Counted from the first letter of the stretch, positions 40,446 to 49,962 are shown. The stretch: DNA of 55,467 bases from UBA9715 sp045614225 (GCA_045614225.1 JAZLCO010000088.1:1-55467), one strand, 5' to 3'. A program made the numbers and translations. Notes: generated from the letters alone by a model not told the origin.

Positions 40446-41944
40446 TGCCTCAGCCTAGAGAACGAACGACAGAGCGCAGGCCTCGCGCCAGGGATGCTGA
40501 ACGCGCGTCTGAGCGCAGGTCGCGCACGCGGGTCGGCGACGCGAGAGAGGGGCGGGCGCCTGAACGCAGGCGGCGAGTTGCCGGCGCGGAAGAAGGAACG
40601 GTGCCTGAACGCAGGCGGCGAGCTGGTAATGCGGGAAATCACGACGCGCGAAGCAAGATTGCCACGTGGCGCCGTTGGGGCGTGCGTGCGGTGATGGCCG
40701 TCATGGCTCTTGGGTGCGTTATCGGTTTGGCATTCTTCATCCGACCCACAACGTCTGATTTCGAAAAGCGCGAGCTGACCGCCTTCCCAACCCCGAGCGT
40801 CGCTTCGTTCCTTGACGGAACGTTCTTCTCGGATCTTTCGCTTTGGTACGCAGACACCTATCCGTTGCGCGAGCCGCTCGTCAAGGCCGACCACGCGCTC
40901 GAGAACCTATATGGCATTCAGCCTGAAACGCAGTTCGTTGGTGGCAACGTCCAGGCTGACGAGCTGCCTGTCGAAGGTGACACGGTGGCGCCTGCAACGG
41001 TCGAGCGCGAAGAGGTCGCTCCTCCCGAGGCCCAGGCGGTACAGGAAGATGTGCAGGCCAACATCATGAACGGCCTCTATGTTGAGGGCGGCACAGCTTG
41101 CAGCGTCTACTACTTCTATGAGCCTGCAGTAACGACGTACTGTGCGGCTGTGAACAAATGCGCCGAAGAGCTCGACGGTGTGGCAGACGTTTACTCTGTT
41201 CTCATTCCCAACAACTCCGGCGCGACGCTCGACGAGTCGGTGCTCGATTCGCTTGGAGGCAGCAACCAGAAGCAGGCGCTTGATTATTTCCACAGCCTGA
41301 TGGATCCGCGTGTCAAGGTTGTCGAAACCTACGATGCGTTGCGTGCTCACCGCGACGAGTACATCTTCTTCCGCACTGACCATCACTGGACACAGCTTGG
41401 TGCTTATTACGCATACGTTGAGTTCTGCAAGGTCAAGGGAATAGAACCTTTCAAGTTGTCCGATCGCGAGGAGGTCGCATACGACTCGTTCCTCGGCTCG
41501 TTCTATGCGGAGCTGCAGTTGCCCGCAATGGCAGACAACCCCGACACGATGTATGCGTACATTCCGAACGGAACGAACGATTTAACATACTGGACCGCTG
41601 ATGGCGAGGAGTTCGAGGGCAACGTGATCGCCGACGCGAGTGTTTACGATGACAACGCCAAATACATGGCGTTCATCATGGGCGATCAGGAGCGTCAGAT
41701 CATCGAGAATCCTAAGGTGACCGATGGGTCGTCGTGCCTGGTGATCAAGGACTCGTACGGATGCGCTTTCGTGCCGAATCTCGTGGACAACTACCAGACG
41801 GTTCATGTGCTCGATTTCCGCAAGACGTGGCGCAACATTCCCGAATACGTCCGAGAGAACAACATCCAAGACGTCATCTTCATGAACAACATGACCATCG
41901 CCGGAACCGATACCGCAGCAGACGCGCTGTATTCGATTATGTAG
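40445..41944 (+). CDS. DHHW-family protein (AlgJ-like), copy 2
   Basis: The 499-residue paralogue of copy 1 has the same order: a basic cytoplasmic tail, a transmembrane helix near 78-100, and an exported domain with FRTDHHWTQLGAYYAY and VIKDSYGCAF. The N-terminal tail contains degenerate arginine-rich repeats; a PERRRR block recurs 15 residues apart, with 45-bp DNA spacing (from 40558 and 40603). Translation is probably coupled to copy 1 through a TAATG overlap. Two copies could give different acceptors or a heteromer; that is inference. Confidence 0.88.
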   Translation: MPQPRERTTERRPRARDAERASERRSRTRVGDAREGRAPERRRRVAGAEEGTVPERRRRAGNAGNHDARSKIATWRRWGVRAVMAVMALGCVIGLAFFIRPTTSDFEKRELTAFPTPSVASFLDGTFFSDLSLWYADTYPLREPLVKADHALENLYGIQPETQFVGGNVQADELPVEGDTVAPATVEREEVAPPEAQAVQEDVQANIMNGLYVEGGTACSVYYFYEPAVTTYCAAVNKCAEELDGVADVYSVLIPNNSGATLDESVLDSLGGSNQKQALDYFHSLMDPRVKVVETYDALRAHRDEYIFFRTDHHWTQLGAYYAYVEFCKVKGIEPFKLSDREEVAYDSFLGSFYAELQLPAMADNPDTMYAYIPNGTNDLTYWTADGEEFEGNVIADASVYDDNAKYMAFIMGDQERQIIENPKVTDGSSCLVIKDSYGCAFVPNLVDNYQTVHVLDFRKTWRNIPEYVRENNIQDVIFMNNMTIAGTDTAADALYSIM

Positions 41945-41948
41945 AGGT

Positions 41949-41981
41949 GAGTGAGTCAGGGGCCAGGGCACCGACTCACTC
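41949..41981. terminator. hairpin between DHHW copy 2 and mazG
   Basis: Nine-nt arms (GAGTGAGTC / GACTCACTC) enclose a GC-rich loop. The TGAGTC arms resemble those of the palindrome at 20971-20999. There is no U-tract. Confidence 0.5.
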
Positions 41982-42001
41982 TTGGAAAGGAATAGCAAGG
42001 C

Positions 42002-42877
42002 ATGCCCAAATCTCAACACCCTGCCTTTGATGCGTTTGTCGAAACCATAGCCACGTTACGTGGCCCCGACGGCTGTCCGTGGAACCGCGCGCAGACGCAT
42101 GAGTCACTTGAGGAATATCTGATAGAAGAGGCTTACGAAGCCGCGGATGCCATCGAATCGGGCGACCCTGATCGCATACGTGAAGAGCTGGGCGATGTGT
42201 TGTTGCAGGTCGTTCTTCAGAGCCAGGTGGCAGCTGATGCGGGTAATTTCACGATTGATGACGTGTGCTCGGCGATTGACGAGAAGATGATTCGGCGCCA
42301 TCCGCACGTGTTCGGCGAGGCGAATGCGCAGAACGCCAACGAGGTGGCAGACTTGTGGGAACAGGTAAAGCTTTCTGAAAAGAGCAAGCAAGCAGGCGTG
42401 GAAGAGGTCTCGTATCTGCTCGACGACGTGCCCTCCCATTTCCCAGCGCTTTTGCAGGCGCAGAAGATCTCGCGCCGTGCTGTTGCGGTGGGCTTCGAGT
42501 GGGACACGATCGACGATGTCTGGGACAAGGTTGCTGAGGAGCGCGCCGAACTCGAGGCCGCTTATGCAGAAGCTCCCAAGACGCCCGATGGCAAGGTGCT
42601 ACCGAAAGATCCGGGCGCTTACGAGACGGCGCCTGCCCAAGTCGACCCGCGCATTGCAGCTGTCGAGATGGAATTCGGCGATATGTTGTTCGCAATCGTG
42701 AACGTTGCGCGGAAGATGGGCATCGACGCCGAAAGCGCCTTGCGCGCCTCGAACAACAAGTTCCGCCACCGCTTCGCTGCAGTGGAGGACCAAGCCCGCG
42801 CGATGGGTCGAACCGTCGAAGACCTTTCCCTTGACGAGATGGAAGAATGCTGGCAACGTGCTAAACAGTACGAATAA
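42002..42877 (+). CDS. mazG: nucleoside triphosphate pyrophosphohydrolase
   Basis: MazG hydrolyses (d)NTPs to monophosphates and pyrophosphate, cleaning the nucleotide pool and affecting ppGpp levels. The 291-residue protein has two MazG domains. The first starts GCPWNRAQTHESLEEYLIEEAYEA, with the metal-binding EEAYEA and the ELGDVLLQ segment. The second has VEMEFGDMLFAIVNVAR. It is slightly longer than the E. coli protein. GAAAGGAA precedes the ATG. The alarmone synthetase gene follows 65 nt later, a sensible functional pairing. Confidence 0.94.
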   Translation: MPKSQHPAFDAFVETIATLRGPDGCPWNRAQTHESLEEYLIEEAYEAADAIESGDPDRIREELGDVLLQVVLQSQVAADAGNFTIDDVCSAIDEKMIRRHPHVFGEANAQNANEVADLWEQVKLSEKSKQAGVEEVSYLLDDVPSHFPALLQAQKISRRAVAVGFEWDTIDDVWDKVAEERAELEAAYAEAPKTPDGKVLPKDPGAYETAPAQVDPRIAAVEMEFGDMLFAIVNVARKMGIDAESALRASNNKFRHRFAAVEDQARAMGRTVEDLSLDEMEECWQRAKQYE

Positions 42878-42942
42878 TGCGACAAAATGCGACCTTTTTG
42901 TCGCATCCATCGATTCGTTCTGCTCCTAGGAGACGATGAGCA

Positions 42943-43776
42943 ATGCCCGATAACGACAAGTCGAACACCCGCGTAGGCTCTCCCAGCACGACGATTCGTG
43001 TGACGCCGACGGGTGTCGTACCTGGTGCTCCTTGGTCTTTAGCGCCGCTCGTACCTAACTCGGTGACGTCCGAGCGCAGCGAGCAGGAGCTCGAAATCGA
43101 TCTTGAGAAACTCGAGCAATACCAGGAGTTCTCCGCAGGTATCAACCAAGTACTGCAGAAGTACGAAGCCGCCATGCGCGAGATGACCGTTCGTTTCGAA
43201 ATCCTCGACAAGGACCTGTCGCTCAAACGCAACCGCAATCCGATTCACCATATCGAATCGCGTATCAAGTCGCCTGCGAGCATCTACGACAAGCTCATTC
43301 GCTACGGCAAGACCCCCACGCTCAAGAACCTCGAAGAGCACCTTATGGATGTGGCGGGTGTGCGTGTCATCTGCTCGTACGTCAACGATGTGAAAAGCCT
43401 GATGGGCCTTTTGCGTCGTCAGGACGACCTCGAAATCGTGCGTGTCAAGAACTACATCGAGAACCCGAAACCCAACGGCTACCGCAGCCTCCATGCTATC
43501 GTGCGCATCCCGGTGTTCTTCATGGACAGCAAGCAGATGATCCCCGTCGAGGTGCAGATTCGCACAATCGCCATGGACTATTGGGCTAGCCTCGAGCACG
43601 ATTTGAGGTACAAGTCGGTGACCGATATCAGCAGCGACGAGTTCGCAGCCGAACTGCTCGCATGCAGCAAGACGCTCGAAGAGCTCGAAGGCCGCATGCA
43701 GTCGCTTGCCAACATCCTCGACTCAAAGCCCAAGAAGGACAAGAAGAGCGGCAAGAAAGCGAAGAAGCACGGCTAA
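42943..43776 (+). CDS. small alarmone synthetase (RelQ/YjbM-like)
   Basis: The 277-residue protein makes (p)ppGpp from GTP or GDP and ATP. The RelA/SpoT synthetase core shows SPASIYDKLIRYG, VAGVRVICSYVNDV, ENPKPNGYRSLHAIV and VEVQIRTIAMDYWASLEH. No HD hydrolase, TGS or ACT domain is present, so it is a single-domain synthetase. About 45 extra residues at the N-terminus and a basic KKDKKSGKKAKKHG tail make it longer than most RelQ proteins. GGAGACG lies upstream of the ATG. Confidence 0.92.
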   Translation: MPDNDKSNTRVGSPSTTIRVTPTGVVPGAPWSLAPLVPNSVTSERSEQELEIDLEKLEQYQEFSAGINQVLQKYEAAMREMTVRFEILDKDLSLKRNRNPIHHIESRIKSPASIYDKLIRYGKTPTLKNLEEHLMDVAGVRVICSYVNDVKSLMGLLRRQDDLEIVRVKNYIENPKPNGYRSLHAIVRIPVFFMDSKQMIPVEVQIRTIAMDYWASLEHDLRYKSVTDISSDEFAAELLACSKTLEELEGRMQSLANILDSKPKKDKKSGKKAKKHG

Positions 43777-43849
43777 TCGACAAGGCGGTTCTGCGCGCAT
43801 TTCCCAGCCATACCGCTTCGTGCTCATCCGAAAAAAATAATCGTTCACA

Positions 43850-43879
43850 TCGACAAGCAGTTGTGCAGCGGTGTAGTAT
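43850..43879 (+). promoter_or_regulatory. promoter of the amino-acid binding lipoprotein
   Basis: TCGACA at 43850-43855 and TAGTAT at 43874-43879 are separated by 18 bp and lie 58 nt upstream of the ATG. Confidence 0.5.
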
Positions 43880-43936
43880 TCAACTATCGTCCCCCGTGCG
43901 GGGCGAGAGGGAGAAACCAACAAGGAAGGGAAGCAA

Positions 43937-44806
43937 ATGAAGAAAACCAGCAAACTCATCGTGCTTGCTGCAGTGGGCATCATGATTGCCGCATTGGGCA
44001 TCTTCGGGTGCTCGTCGGGCAGCTCGTCCAGCGCAAGCGCATCGGCTAGCGGCTCGACCGCTAGCGCGTCGACCGCTTCGGCCTCTGCATCGGCAAGCAG
44101 CGCTGCTGCAGCCACCGAGATCAAGCTCCTCACCGATGGCAAGCTCGTCATCGGCACCTCTCCGGACTACCCGCCGTTCGAGAACCTCGAGAACGGTGAG
44201 TTCGTCGGCCTCGACATGGAAATCGCCAAGGCCATTGGCGAGAAGCTCGGCCTCGAGGTTGAATTCAAGTCCCTGCAGTTCGACGCCATCATCCCGGCTG
44301 TTGCTGCTGGTGGCCAGGTCGACATGGGCATCTCGGGCTTCACGGTCGACCCCGACCGCGCCAAGGAGATCGACTTCTCCTCCACGTACTACATCGACGA
44401 CCAGGCAATCGCGGCCATGAAGGACGGCGCAATCAGCGCCGAGAACGCTGACGAGGCTCTGGCCAAGGCCACCATCGCCGTTCAGAGTGGCACGTCTGGT
44501 GAGGCTTACATCCAGGAGAACTTCCCCGAGGCCACCGTCCAGCCGTATGGCAACTCGACCGACGCTTTTGCAGCCATGCAGGCTGGCCAAGCTGATGCCG
44601 TGTGCACCAACGCCGCCGTCGTGCAGAAGATGCTCGCCGATGCTTATCAGGACGCTCAGATCGTTAAGTCCATCGCAACCGGTGAAGAGTATGCGATCGT
44701 TATCAGCAAGGACAACCCGGCTCTGACCAAGGCCGTCAACGAAGCCCTCGCCGAGCTTCAGGCCGACGGCACGATCGACCGTCTCGTTCAGCAGTATCTG
44801 TCGTAA
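43937..44806 (+). CDS. amino-acid ABC transporter substrate-binding lipoprotein
   Basis: The 289-residue protein has a signal peptide with lipobox IFGC (Cys about residue 29), then a long Ser/Ala-rich linker. A type 3 periplasmic-binding domain follows (about 60-289). GTSPDYPPFENLENGEFVGL and GLDMEIAKAIGEKLGLEVEF are typical of polar or basic amino-acid binders, as is FSSTYYIDDQAIA. AAGGAAGG precedes the ATG. The permease gene follows after a terminator and its own promoter. Confidence 0.93.
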   Translation: MKKTSKLIVLAAVGIMIAALGIFGCSSGSSSSASASASGSTASASTASASASASSAAAATEIKLLTDGKLVIGTSPDYPPFENLENGEFVGLDMEIAKAIGEKLGLEVEFKSLQFDAIIPAVAAGGQVDMGISGFTVDPDRAKEIDFSSTYYIDDQAIAAMKDGAISAENADEALAKATIAVQSGTSGEAYIQENFPEATVQPYGNSTDAFAAMQAGQADAVCTNAAVVQKMLADAYQDAQIVKSIATGEEYAIVISKDNPALTKAVNEALAELQADGTIDRLVQQYLS

Positions 44807-44823
44807 CTCGATCTGCTGACTTC

Positions 44824-44863
44824 AGCGCACCAAAAGGGGCTGACTCTTTTGGTGCGCTTTTTA
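44824..44863 (+). terminator. terminator after the binding lipoprotein
   Basis: A 12-bp stem (GCGCACCAAAAG / CTTTTGGTGCGC) with a 9-nt loop is followed by TTTTTATTTTTT. Confidence 0.93.
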
Positions 44864-44879
44864 TTTTTTGTCCCTCGTC

Positions 44880-44885
44880 TATAAT
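44880..44885 (+). promoter_or_regulatory. -10 box of the amino-acid permease gene
   Basis: A perfect TATAAT lies 36 nt before the permease ATG and immediately after the terminator, so the permease is transcribed separately from the binding protein. Confidence 0.6.
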
Positions 44886-44920
44886 GGTGCTTTCTATACT
44901 TAAGACGTTAGGACATACGA

Positions 44921-46363
44921 ATGAGTTCTACTCAATCATCCACATGGCGCTTTGTCGACACGCTTCTCTCCATCATTCTGTTGTCGATGCTGGTTGTCAC
45001 AACGTTTGCTCCGAGTGCGTATGCACTTGAAACTGCCAAGTGCACAGCGCGGCCGAACACCGACACCGGCAGCACCATCCTAGGTGGCACCGAAACCCGA
45101 ATTACCTGGGAAGCAGAAGCGGCAGGGGATGAGTCTCTCACCCAAATCACGCTGACCTTGCCTGCGGGCACTGATTACACCCTCGACGACGCTCGCTTGA
45201 CCGTCTTGTCGGGTGACGATCGCATGACGCGCGAGAACCCTGAAGTCAAATTCACATCGGAAGGCCAGACGGTGGTTGTCGACTTCAAAGAGGCGACGAA
45301 GCCCGGGCTGTACTATCGCATCGAGGTCTATGGCGTGAAGTTCCCCATCGCAGGTGGCGAAATGCAGATCACGGGTACGTACACGCTCGATAACGGCACA
45401 ACGTACGATATCCCGAACATTCCTTCGATCGACGTTCAGGTCACGTCACCCACCCAACAGCTCGCAACCTATCTAGAACAACAAGATTGGGTGAAAGCGT
45501 GGAACTCCAACAAGTTCCTGCGCTTGTTCTTCAACCCGCCGATTTTGGTGTCGAGTTTCCCGATCGTGCTCAAGGGCTTCCTCATGGCACTTGCCATCGT
45601 GTTTGTGGCGTTCCCGCTCGCCATCCCCGTCGGCCTCGCCTTCTCGTTCATGCGCATGTCCAAGATCGGCATCTTGCGCGCTATCGGCGCGCTTTACGTG
45701 AACGTAGTCCGTGGTACGCCGGTGTTCCTGCAGATTTACATCGCATTCTTTGGTTTGCCGCTTGCAGGCATTCAGATTCCGCCGTTCATTTTGGGTGTCA
45801 TCGTTCTGGCACTCAACTCGGCGGCTTATCAGTGCGAAATTTTCCGCGCGGGCATCCAGTCGATCAGCAAAGGTCAGTTCGAGGCCGCGCGTTCGTTGGG
45901 CATGAACGGCGGGCAGACTATGGCGTTCGTCATCATTCCGCAGACGATCCGCCGCGTGCTTCCGACGATGACCAGCGAGTTCATCCTGCTCTACAAAGAC
46001 ACCTCTCTGCTGGCTGCTGTGGGCGTTATGGAAATCGTCATGTATGCGAAGACGATCGTTGCGTCCACCGGTTCGATCACGCCCTACATTGTTGCTGCCA
46101 TCTTCTACCTGGTGCTCACGATCCCGCTGGCGAACTTGGTTGGTCGCTTGGAGGAAAGGCTTTCGAGCGCCGATGGCGGCATGTCGAAGAAAGCCAAGAA
46201 GCATGAAGCCCGCGAAGCCCGCAAGGCTGCCCGCGAGGCCAAGAAGGCTGTGAACCCCGGTGTCGTCGCCGAGAAGCTCGAGGAAGCTCCTGCGCATGTT
46301 GGCTCCGGCGCCGAAGGCGCCGAGCAAGTCGCCATTTCCCCCGAACGCTTTTCGAGCATGTAA
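44921..46363 (+). CDS. amino-acid ABC permease with an extra secreted N-terminal domain
   Basis: The 480-residue protein has a signal-like first helix (about 13-36, ending SAYALE). A beta-rich exported domain follows (about 37-175) with CTARPNTDTG and ITLTLPAGTDYTLDDARL segments. Then comes a HisM/GlnP-type permease domain of about 220 residues with the EAA-loop FEAARSLGMNGGQTMAFVII. The last 70 residues form a Lys/Ala-rich cytoplasmic tail. Ordinary permeases of this family are near 220-250 residues. No cognate ATPase gene is adjacent. The exported domain is not a binding-protein fold that I recognise. Confidence 0.87.
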   Translation: MSSTQSSTWRFVDTLLSIILLSMLVVTTFAPSAYALETAKCTARPNTDTGSTILGGTETRITWEAEAAGDESLTQITLTLPAGTDYTLDDARLTVLSGDDRMTRENPEVKFTSEGQTVVVDFKEATKPGLYYRIEVYGVKFPIAGGEMQITGTYTLDNGTTYDIPNIPSIDVQVTSPTQQLATYLEQQDWVKAWNSNKFLRLFFNPPILVSSFPIVLKGFLMALAIVFVAFPLAIPVGLAFSFMRMSKIGILRAIGALYVNVVRGTPVFLQIYIAFFGLPLAGIQIPPFILGVIVLALNSAAYQCEIFRAGIQSISKGQFEAARSLGMNGGQTMAFVIIPQTIRRVLPTMTSEFILLYKDTSLLAAVGVMEIVMYAKTIVASTGSITPYIVAAIFYLVLTIPLANLVGRLEERLSSADGGMSKKAKKHEAREARKAAREAKKAVNPGVVAEKLEEAPAHVGSGAEGAEQVAISPERFSSM

Positions 46364-46385
46364 ACTCGAACAGGTAAGTAATAGA

Positions 46386-46424
46386 AAAGCGGCCTGGAGG
46401 GGACTGTCCCTTCCAGGCCGCTTT
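46386..46424. terminator. bidirectional hairpin between convergent genes
   Basis: Two 19-nt arms pair perfectly apart from one G-U: they start AAAGCGGCCTGG and end GGGAC on the left, and mirror this on the right with GTCCC. One T separates them. It lies between the permease and the exporter gene and can stop both. The GGGAC-n-GTCCC core also occurs at 20971-20999. Confidence 0.85.
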
Positions 46425-46452
46425 AGTTTTCGACCGCCTAGCGTACCGTGTC

Positions 46453-49400
46453 TTACTCGCTGCGCAGCGCTTCGACCGGGTCCTTGCGGCTGGCGCTCCG
46501 CGACGGGATCAAGCCGGCTATGAACGTAAGGAACACGCTGATCGCGACGAGGATCACGGCTGCATCGACAGGCAAGATGGCGATGTTGGGCACATCGAAC
46601 TGGTTGTAGACGATGATGTTGGCAGGTATGCAGCCGAGCGCTGTCACGCCCACGCCGAGCAAGCCCGCAATGAGGCCCTCGATAACCGTCTCTGCGTTGA
46701 ACACACGGCTGATGTCGCCCTTCGAGGCGCCAATCGAGCGCAGGATGCCAATCTCCTTCTTTCGTTCGAGCACCGAGATGTAGGTGATCACGCCAATCAT
46801 GATCGACGACACGATCAGCGAAATGGCCACGAACGCAATCAGCACGTACGAGATCATGTTCACGATGTCGGTGACCGATTCCATCAGCGTACCGACCAGG
46901 TCGGTGTATGAGATCACTTTGTCCTCATCGACTTCTCGCATTTGGGCGTTATAGCCATCGAGTATTTCGATCACGTGCTCCTTGCTTTCGAAGTCGCGCG
47001 GGAAGATGCTTATCTCGGAAGGTTTGTTAAAGTCGGCGTAGCCGAGCTTCTTCAGGTTGTTGTCGTACGAATGCTCTTCGACCCGCATCATCGACATCAT
47101 CAACTCAGTCAGCTCGTCTTGATCCATGTTGATTTGGAACGCGTTGGCGAACGCGTCAGGGTTGACGCCCATGGCATTGCCGATGTTCGAGAGCACCGAA
47201 GTCATCTGACCCGAAAGCTGCGTCATGTAATTGGTCATGTAGTCCTGGATGGCCGTCGTCAGCTGGGCTTGCAGGACAGGAATCATCTGTGCGGCGTAGT
47301 AATTTGCCACGCGGTCGGCCATGACCTGCCCAACACCGTCGGGAGTAGTGCCCAACTGCTGGGCGACCGCCTGCGTCACGGCGCTCTGCAGTTTCTCAGT
47401 ATTGATTGCGCCGCCGACGGCTGCGACGGCCGCTTGGCCTTCCGGCGTGTTGAAGAAGTCGCTCGGGTTGGACCCCGGATGCATGGCCATCCAAGCGCCC
47501 ATGCCTGCGACGAGGTTGTTCAATGCGGCCCCATTGTCAGTGAACTCGAGATTGCTCACCACGCTGTTTGTGATGGCAGCTTGACCGGCGGGGCTCGTCA
47601 GCTCCTGGAAGAGAGCTGCGATTTCCTCCTGTGAGGGCTGCGGCATGCTGATGTTGGTCATCCCCGATAGGTCCATCGGAGGAACGTTCGAGCCCGACAT
47701 GTCGATGCTGCTGAAATCCAGTGCGCTCGAGTTGAAGTAGAAGGCGTTCTGCAGCGCGCTCTCGTTGATCGAGAACAGCGAGCTCATGTCGAACTCGGAG
47801 CCCTCTTCCTCATCCATCTCGTCGAACGTCTTGCCGCTGAACACGTCGCGGTCGCGATCGGCCAGCTGGTCTTTCACGATTTGGGATTCGGAGGCTTTGT
47901 CGACGATGCTGCGTGTGAGCGCAGGTGTGTAGTAGATTCCCATCGTCAGGGCTAGCGCATTCGATTCGGGTTTGGGTCGCACGATGCCGACGATTTCGAT
48001 ATCCTCGCCGTTGTTGACGATATCACGCATGTATTCCTCGTCACCCGACTTGTCGACCCAGACGTTGTATTCTTCGTCATATTTGTAAAAGTCAGTAGCA
48101 CTGACCAGCTTGAATTTCATGCCCAAGACATCGTCGTAAACCAGGTCGAGCCGGTCGGTGGGAGCTACGACTTCTTGCTCGTCGGTGAACTGCTTTACCA
48201 TCTCGTCGAGCTCGGCTTTATCGCGTAGGCCGATAACGTATGCAAGGAAATCGCTTATGCGACCTGTCTGCGAGAGCACCAACACCAGTTCGTTTTCCTT
48301 CTCGGGCCAATGGCCTGCCACGACATCGTACTGGTCGGCCACGACACCGTTTTCCATCATCTCGGCGAACATGTCGGTCGACATCGACATCGATACGAGG
48401 CTGTTCGTCGATGCGCCGGACCCAATGCCGAGTGACGAGAATGATGTGTCGGGGTTGATCTGGCGAACCTTTTCCGAGGTGTCGGCGTCGAAGATTTGCG
48501 GAGTGACTGCGTATTCGTAGTAGATGCTGCTGACGTAGTTATCGATGCCCGACTCCCCGCTGTCGAGATATTCTTTAAGCGATGCAAGATCGTTGTTGCC
48601 GAAGCTGGCGAACATGCGCGTCATCATCTGGAACTCGCCGATGTGGCCCTCCTCGACTTCGGGTAGCAAGTTCGATACCGATGCCGAGCTGGCAGAAGCG
48701 GAGGAACTGGATCCAGAAGTGCCTGTCAGCTGCACAGGTGTGCTTTCGTCATCGCCCTCGTCATCGGCACCGCCCATGCCCACGACCATTGTGGTGAAGT
48801 CGAAGCCAGATGACAGAATTTGAAGCGGGTAGACTGAAAGCGTTTCCTCTTCGGTGGTCTTGATGTAGTTGTTCACGCCGTTTGCCAGCGCCAGGATGGC
48901 TGCAATGCCGATGATGCCGATGGAGCCGGCGATGGCCGTCATGATGGTGCGGCCCTTCTTCGTCATGAGGTTGTTCGCCGAAAGCGACAACGCCGTCAAG
49001 AACGACATGCGTGTGCGTCGCGTTGGCTTGGCGTTGGCGGCTTCGATTTCCGCAATCGATGGCGTGAACGGGTTGGAATCGGACGTGACCCGGCCGTCTG
49101 CCAAATTGACCGTACGTGTTGCGTACTGTTCGGCCAGGTCGGGGTTGTGGGTGACCATGATGACCAAGCGGTCGTCGGCGATTTCGGTGAGCAGGTCCAT
49201 GATCTGGACGCTCGTCTTCGAGTCGAGTGCGCCTGTGGGCTCGTCGGCAAGAAGGATCTCGGGATCGTTGATGAGAGCGCGAGCGATGGCGACGCGCTGC
49301 ATCTGACCACCTGACATCTGCGCGGGCTTCTTGTCGATATGCTCGGCAAGCCCCACGCGCTCAAGCGCCTTAACCGCGCGCTCGTGACGCTCTTCGCGCG

Positions 49401-49740
49401 ACACGCCGGACAACGTCAATGCGAGCTCGACGTTTGCGAGCACCGTTTGGTGGGGGATAAGGTTGTAGCTCTGGAACACAAAGCCAATGCGGTTGTTGCG
49501 GTAGGCGTCCCAGTCGCGGTCCTTGTACTCCTTGGTCGACACGCCGTCGATGATCAAGTCACCCGAATCGTAATGGTCGAGCCCGCCGACAATGTTCAGC
49601 AGCGTCGTCTTTCCCGAGCCCGAAGGCCCCAGAATAGCGACGAACTCGTTGTCGCGGAATGAGATGGAAACGTCGTCGAGCGCTTTCTGCGTGAAGCTTC
49701 CCGTGGTGTACGACTTGCAAATGCTATTAAGCTGCAGCAT
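46453..49740 (-). CDS. MacB-type ABC transporter (ATPase-permease fusion)
   Basis: The 1095-residue protein has an ABC ATPase domain at 1-225 with Walker A GPSGSGKTT, signature MSGGQMQRVAIARAL and Walker B LLADEPTGALDS. A transmembrane helix near 260 follows. A very large exported region (about 300-930) includes acidic, Met/Gln-rich and Asn-rich stretches. A three-helix FtsX domain ends the protein, with LERKKEIGILRSIGASKGDI. Similar fused exporters act on peptides or lipoproteins. I chose the ATG at 49740 with GAGG at 5 nt; the frame extends to 49812 without a ribosome site. No two-component or partner gene is adjacent. Confidence 0.9.
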   Translation of the reverse strand: MLQLNSICKSYTTGSFTQKALDDVSISFRDNEFVAILGPSGSGKTTLLNIVGGLDHYDSGDLIIDGVSTKEYKDRDWDAYRNNRIGFVFQSYNLIPHQTVLANVELALTLSGVSREERHERAVKALERVGLAEHIDKKPAQMSGGQMQRVAIARALINDPEILLADEPTGALDSKTSVQIMDLLTEIADDRLVIMVTHNPDLAEQYATRTVNLADGRVTSDSNPFTPSIAEIEAANAKPTRRTRMSFLTALSLSANNLMTKKGRTIMTAIAGSIGIIGIAAILALANGVNNYIKTTEEETLSVYPLQILSSGFDFTTMVVGMGGADDEGDDESTPVQLTGTSGSSSSASASSASVSNLLPEVEEGHIGEFQMMTRMFASFGNNDLASLKEYLDSGESGIDNYVSSIYYEYAVTPQIFDADTSEKVRQINPDTSFSSLGIGSGASTNSLVSMSMSTDMFAEMMENGVVADQYDVVAGHWPEKENELVLVLSQTGRISDFLAYVIGLRDKAELDEMVKQFTDEQEVVAPTDRLDLVYDDVLGMKFKLVSATDFYKYDEEYNVWVDKSGDEEYMRDIVNNGEDIEIVGIVRPKPESNALALTMGIYYTPALTRSIVDKASESQIVKDQLADRDRDVFSGKTFDEMDEEEGSEFDMSSLFSINESALQNAFYFNSSALDFSSIDMSGSNVPPMDLSGMTNISMPQPSQEEIAALFQELTSPAGQAAITNSVVSNLEFTDNGAALNNLVAGMGAWMAMHPGSNPSDFFNTPEGQAAVAAVGGAINTEKLQSAVTQAVAQQLGTTPDGVGQVMADRVANYYAAQMIPVLQAQLTTAIQDYMTNYMTQLSGQMTSVLSNIGNAMGVNPDAFANAFQINMDQDELTELMMSMMRVEEHSYDNNLKKLGYADFNKPSEISIFPRDFESKEHVIEILDGYNAQMREVDEDKVISYTDLVGTLMESVTDIVNMISYVLIAFVAISLIVSSIMIGVITYISVLERKKEIGILRSIGASKGDISRVFNAETVIEGLIAGLLGVGVTALGCIPANIIVYNQFDVPNIAILPVDAAVILVAISVFLTFIAGLIPSRSASRKDPVEALRSE

Positions 49741-49962
49741 GTGAACCTCGAAATCGATTGTGCACAATTGATTGAAACAAGTATCGCATCGTTCACTAGA
49801 GAAAACGCTCACAGCTTGGTAACGTTCATGAGCCTTTCATGCAAGACCACCAAAGAAGGATTATCCCTTTTTTGGAGAGGCCTTATATGGGAGGTCGTTG
49901 GTTTCTAATCAGGCATATGCGTTATCATAGTCAGACTGCTAAGCACCCGAGGAGGTTGCACA

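Noticed and set aside
49812..49962. SAM or other methionine riboswitch before metA
   Set aside because: The leader is short, AT-rich and lacks the paired core of SAM-I/II riboswitches; I could find no supporting stems.
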